Origin: Micromonospora sp. WMMD1155
GTDB taxonomy: Bacteria; Actinomycetota; Actinomycetes; Mycobacteriales; Micromonosporaceae
Assembly (NCBI RefSeq): GCF_029581275.1
Contig: NZ_CP120742.1
Coordinates: 3,890,001-3,954,000, forward strand
Length of the DNA: 64,000 bases
Direction: 5' to 3'
Below, piece after piece: positions 62,160 to 64,000 of this stretch. The stretch's first letter is position 1, and each line of letters opens with the position of its first letter. The translations under genes were made by a program, and so were the position numbers. The notes beneath the pieces are model-generated. The model was not told the DNA's origin. It worked only from the letters and a program-made list of their open reading frames with translations, and searched no databases.

Positions 62160-63818
62160 CTAGAAGACCGGGATGTAGAAGAGGGCGGCCAGCGCGACGG
62201 CGATCACGCCGAGCAGCACCGGGGAGCGGTACCAGGCGGCGTCCCCGGCGAGGACGTCACCCTTCAGGTCGACGCCGCCCAGGCCGTACACCAGCCCGCG
62301 CAGTTCCTCGTCGCGCTTGGGGGCGGTGAGCGGGGTGAGGACCACGGCGACGATCGCCACCGTGACGAACGCGATGCCCGCGCCCCAGAAGCTCTCCTCC
62401 AGGTCGGAGTTGAAGTCGATCACGCCGCCCTTGTAGAGCAGGTAGGTCGCCAGCGACGCCAGGGTGCCCAGCAGCAGTGACCAGAAGCCGGCCAGCGCGG
62501 TCATCCGCTTCCAGAACATGCCGATGATGAAGGTGGCGAACAACGGGGCGTTGAACAGCGAGAAGAGAGCCTGGATGTAGTTCATGATGTTGCTGAACCC
62601 GGCCGCGATGAACGCGGTGCCGATGCCGATCACCACGGCGGCGACCGTCGCCCACCGGCCGACCCGCAGGTAGTACTCGTCCGAGCGGCCGGGACGGAGG
62701 TACGCCTGCCAGATGTCGTAGGTGAAGACGGTGTTGAAGCCGCTCACGTTGGCCGCCATCCCCGCCATGAACGAGGCGAGCAGGCCGGTGACCGCGACCC
62801 CGAGCACGCCGTTGGGGAGCAGGTCGCGCATCAGCAGCGGGATGGCGTTGTTGTACTGCAGATCGCCGCTCTCGGCACCCAGACCCTTCACCGTCACCAG
62901 GGCCACCAGGCCGGGGATCACCGTGACCAGGGGGATGAACAGCTTCGGGTACGCGGCGATGATCGGCGTACGCCGGGCGGCGCTCATGTTCTTCGCCGAG
63001 AGGGCGCGCTGCACCTCGGCGAAGTTCGTCGTCCAGTAGCCGAACGACAGCACGAAGCCGAGGCCGAAGACGATGCCGATCCAGTGGGCGCCCAGGGGGT
63101 TCGCCGTGCTGCCGGTGTCCTGCCACGCGTGCAGCCCCGCCTCGCCGAGCTTGGAGTCGCCCACCGCGTCCATCAGGCCGTTCCAACCGCCGACCTTGAC
63201 CAGGCCGATCACGGTGACCGGGATGAGACCGGCGAGGATGACGAAGAACTGGAGCACCTCGTTGTAGATCGCCCCGGACAGACCGCCGATCGTGATGTAC
63301 GCCAGCACGATCGCCGCGCCGACCACGATCGCCGTCCAGAGCGGCCAGCCGAGCAGCGCCTGCATGACCAGGGCCAACGCGTAGAGGTTCACCCCGGCGA
63401 TCAACACCTGGGCGACGGCGAAGCTGAGCGCGTTCAGCAGGTGGGTGGGGCGGTTGAACCGCAGCCGCAGGTACTCCGGGACGCTGCGGACCTTCGAGCC
63501 GTAGTAGAAGGGCATCATCACGATGCCCAGGAAGACCATCGCCGGCACGGCGCCGATCCAGTAGTAGTGGACCGTCATCACGCCGTACTGGGCGCCGTTC
63601 GCGGCCATTCCGATGATCTCCAGCGCGCCCAGGTTGGCCGAGACGAAGGCGAGACCGGTCACCCAGGCCGGGAGGGACCGACCGGAGAGGAAGAAGTCGA
63701 CGCTGGTCCGGATCGCCCGGCGGGCGGCGAAGCCGACGCCGAGGACGGTCACGAAGTAGAGGGCGAGAATCAGGTAGTCCAGCCCGTTCATGTTCAGTCG
63801 AAGACCGCCGCCGTCCAT
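62160..63818 (-). CDS. Sodium:solute symporter (SSS family)
   Basis: 552 residues with about 13 membrane helices. Family features: SVDFFLSGRSLPAWVTGLAFVSANLGALEIIG, YYGSKVRSVPEYLRLRFN and FMAGMAANVSGFNTVFTYDIW (listed as separate blocks). Residues near the first Na+ site in helix 1/8 are conserved in general form. Closest type by eye is the SglT-like sugar/inositol group, but the substrate is not fixed by the sequence. ATG at 63818 with AGGGGTGA; an in-frame extension upstream lacks start signals. First gene of an operon with two small proteins. Confidence 0.92.
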   Translation of the reverse strand: MDGGGLRLNMNGLDYLILALYFVTVLGVGFAARRAIRTSVDFFLSGRSLPAWVTGLAFVSANLGALEIIGMAANGAQYGVMTVHYYWIGAVPAMVFLGIVMMPFYYGSKVRSVPEYLRLRFNRPTHLLNALSFAVAQVLIAGVNLYALALVMQALLGWPLWTAIVVGAAIVLAYITIGGLSGAIYNEVLQFFVILAGLIPVTVIGLVKVGGWNGLMDAVGDSKLGEAGLHAWQDTGSTANPLGAHWIGIVFGLGFVLSFGYWTTNFAEVQRALSAKNMSAARRTPIIAAYPKLFIPLVTVIPGLVALVTVKGLGAESGDLQYNNAIPLLMRDLLPNGVLGVAVTGLLASFMAGMAANVSGFNTVFTYDIWQAYLRPGRSDEYYLRVGRWATVAAVVIGIGTAFIAAGFSNIMNYIQALFSLFNAPLFATFIIGMFWKRMTALAGFWSLLLGTLASLATYLLYKGGVIDFNSDLEESFWGAGIAFVTVAIVAVVLTPLTAPKRDEELRGLVYGLGGVDLKGDVLAGDAAWYRSPVLLGVIAVALAALFYIPVF

Positions 63819-63943
63819 GCCGTCACCCCTCGTCCCGACCTCCACGCGATTGACCGCGCGCGCCCTATTACCCGGGAAGGGTGGTTTCATTCCCGTTGCA
63901 GGAATCCGGCGCTTTCCGCCCGGGTCGGGGCGCTTCGACAACG

Positions 63944-63979
63944 CAGGGGCGCCTCGGCCGGTCGGCCGAGGCGCCCCTG
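63944..63979. terminator. Perfect hairpin near the right end of the window
   Basis: 17-bp perfect inverted repeat CAGGGGCGCCTCGGCCG and complement with a 2-base loop. It lies upstream of the symporter gene, so it probably terminates a gene beyond the window. Confidence 0.75.
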
Positions 63980-64000
63980 TCAGTCGTGTGACTCAGCGGC

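Noticed and set aside
63980..64000. End of another minus-strand gene at the window edge
   Set aside because: A TCA at the edge could be a stop codon, but about 20 bases are too few to support a gene.

Overview
The window is about 64 kb of very GC-rich DNA with actinomycete codon use, many GTG starts and TAnnnT -10 boxes. The content points to a filamentous actinobacterium of the Micromonosporaceae, most likely Micromonospora or a close relative. Indicators are the Scy/FilP-type DivIVA-domain coiled coils, NucS mismatch endonuclease, the 180-kDa type NAD-glutamate dehydrogenase, XRE/DUF397 pairs, a SapA-like spore protein and a secreted CBM2-GH6 cellulase. The gene order recalls the Streptomyces coelicolor atp-nucS-filP/scy-icmA region (recalled, not computed). 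This is core chromosome; I see no prophage, integrated plasmid, CRISPR array, tRNA or rRNA.

Layout. 1-3.2 kb: 3' part of a bifunctional penicillin-binding protein and an SDR/DUF2867 protein. 3.2-14.4 kb: glyA and the F1Fo ATP synthase genes (AtpI-like, AtpZ-like, atpBEFHAGD). A terminator and an LCP-family gene then separate atpD from atpC. 14.7-23.7 kb: cobalamin adenosyltransferase, MurA of the fosfomycin-insensitive Asp type, 3-hydroxybutyryl-CoA dehydrogenase, a two-gene ABC exporter, ethylmalonyl-CoA mutase, DUF4126 protein, NucS and a methyltransferase. 23.7-34.9 kb: aldehyde dehydrogenase, FHA protein, hydrolases, a tandem-fused 3-hydroxyacyl-CoA dehydrogenase, an ECF sigma factor with a membrane partner, an AI-2E-type permease and an XRE/DUF397 locus. 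34.9-46.9 kb: two cytoskeletal coiled coils, crotonyl-CoA carboxylase/reductase, epimerase, thiolase, MeaB, a SapA-like protein, two Asp23-like proteins and isobutyryl-CoA mutase large subunit. 47-64 kb: thioredoxin-like TPR protein, ureohydrolase-like protein, PBP lipoprotein, giant glutamate dehydrogenase, a sortase with an acidic repeat protein, the GH6 cellulase and a sodium:solute symporter operon.

Metabolic theme. Thiolase, hydroxybutyryl-CoA dehydrogenases, Ccr, epimerase, ethylmalonyl-CoA mutase, IcmA, MeaB and the cobalamin adenosyltransferase form most of an ethylmalonyl-CoA/butyrate-isobutyrate network. This network assimilates C2/C4 acyl-CoAs and supplies polyketide extender units. 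Five of its promoter regions share a near-palindromic 17-bp site, consensus CTTAGCGATCGTTCAGG. In three of them the 14-bp core lies exactly 11 bp upstream of the -10 box, which suggests one regulator controls them.

Non-coding structure. Four copies of a palindromic element, each exactly 75 bp from GATC to GATC, sit only between convergent genes. A 164-bp MITE-like palindrome between the SDR gene and glyA shares its end with a 45-bp mini-copy at 43.5 kb. A CebR-type operator lies between the -35 and -10 boxes of the cellulase promoter. About ten genes appear to be transcribed as leaderless mRNAs.
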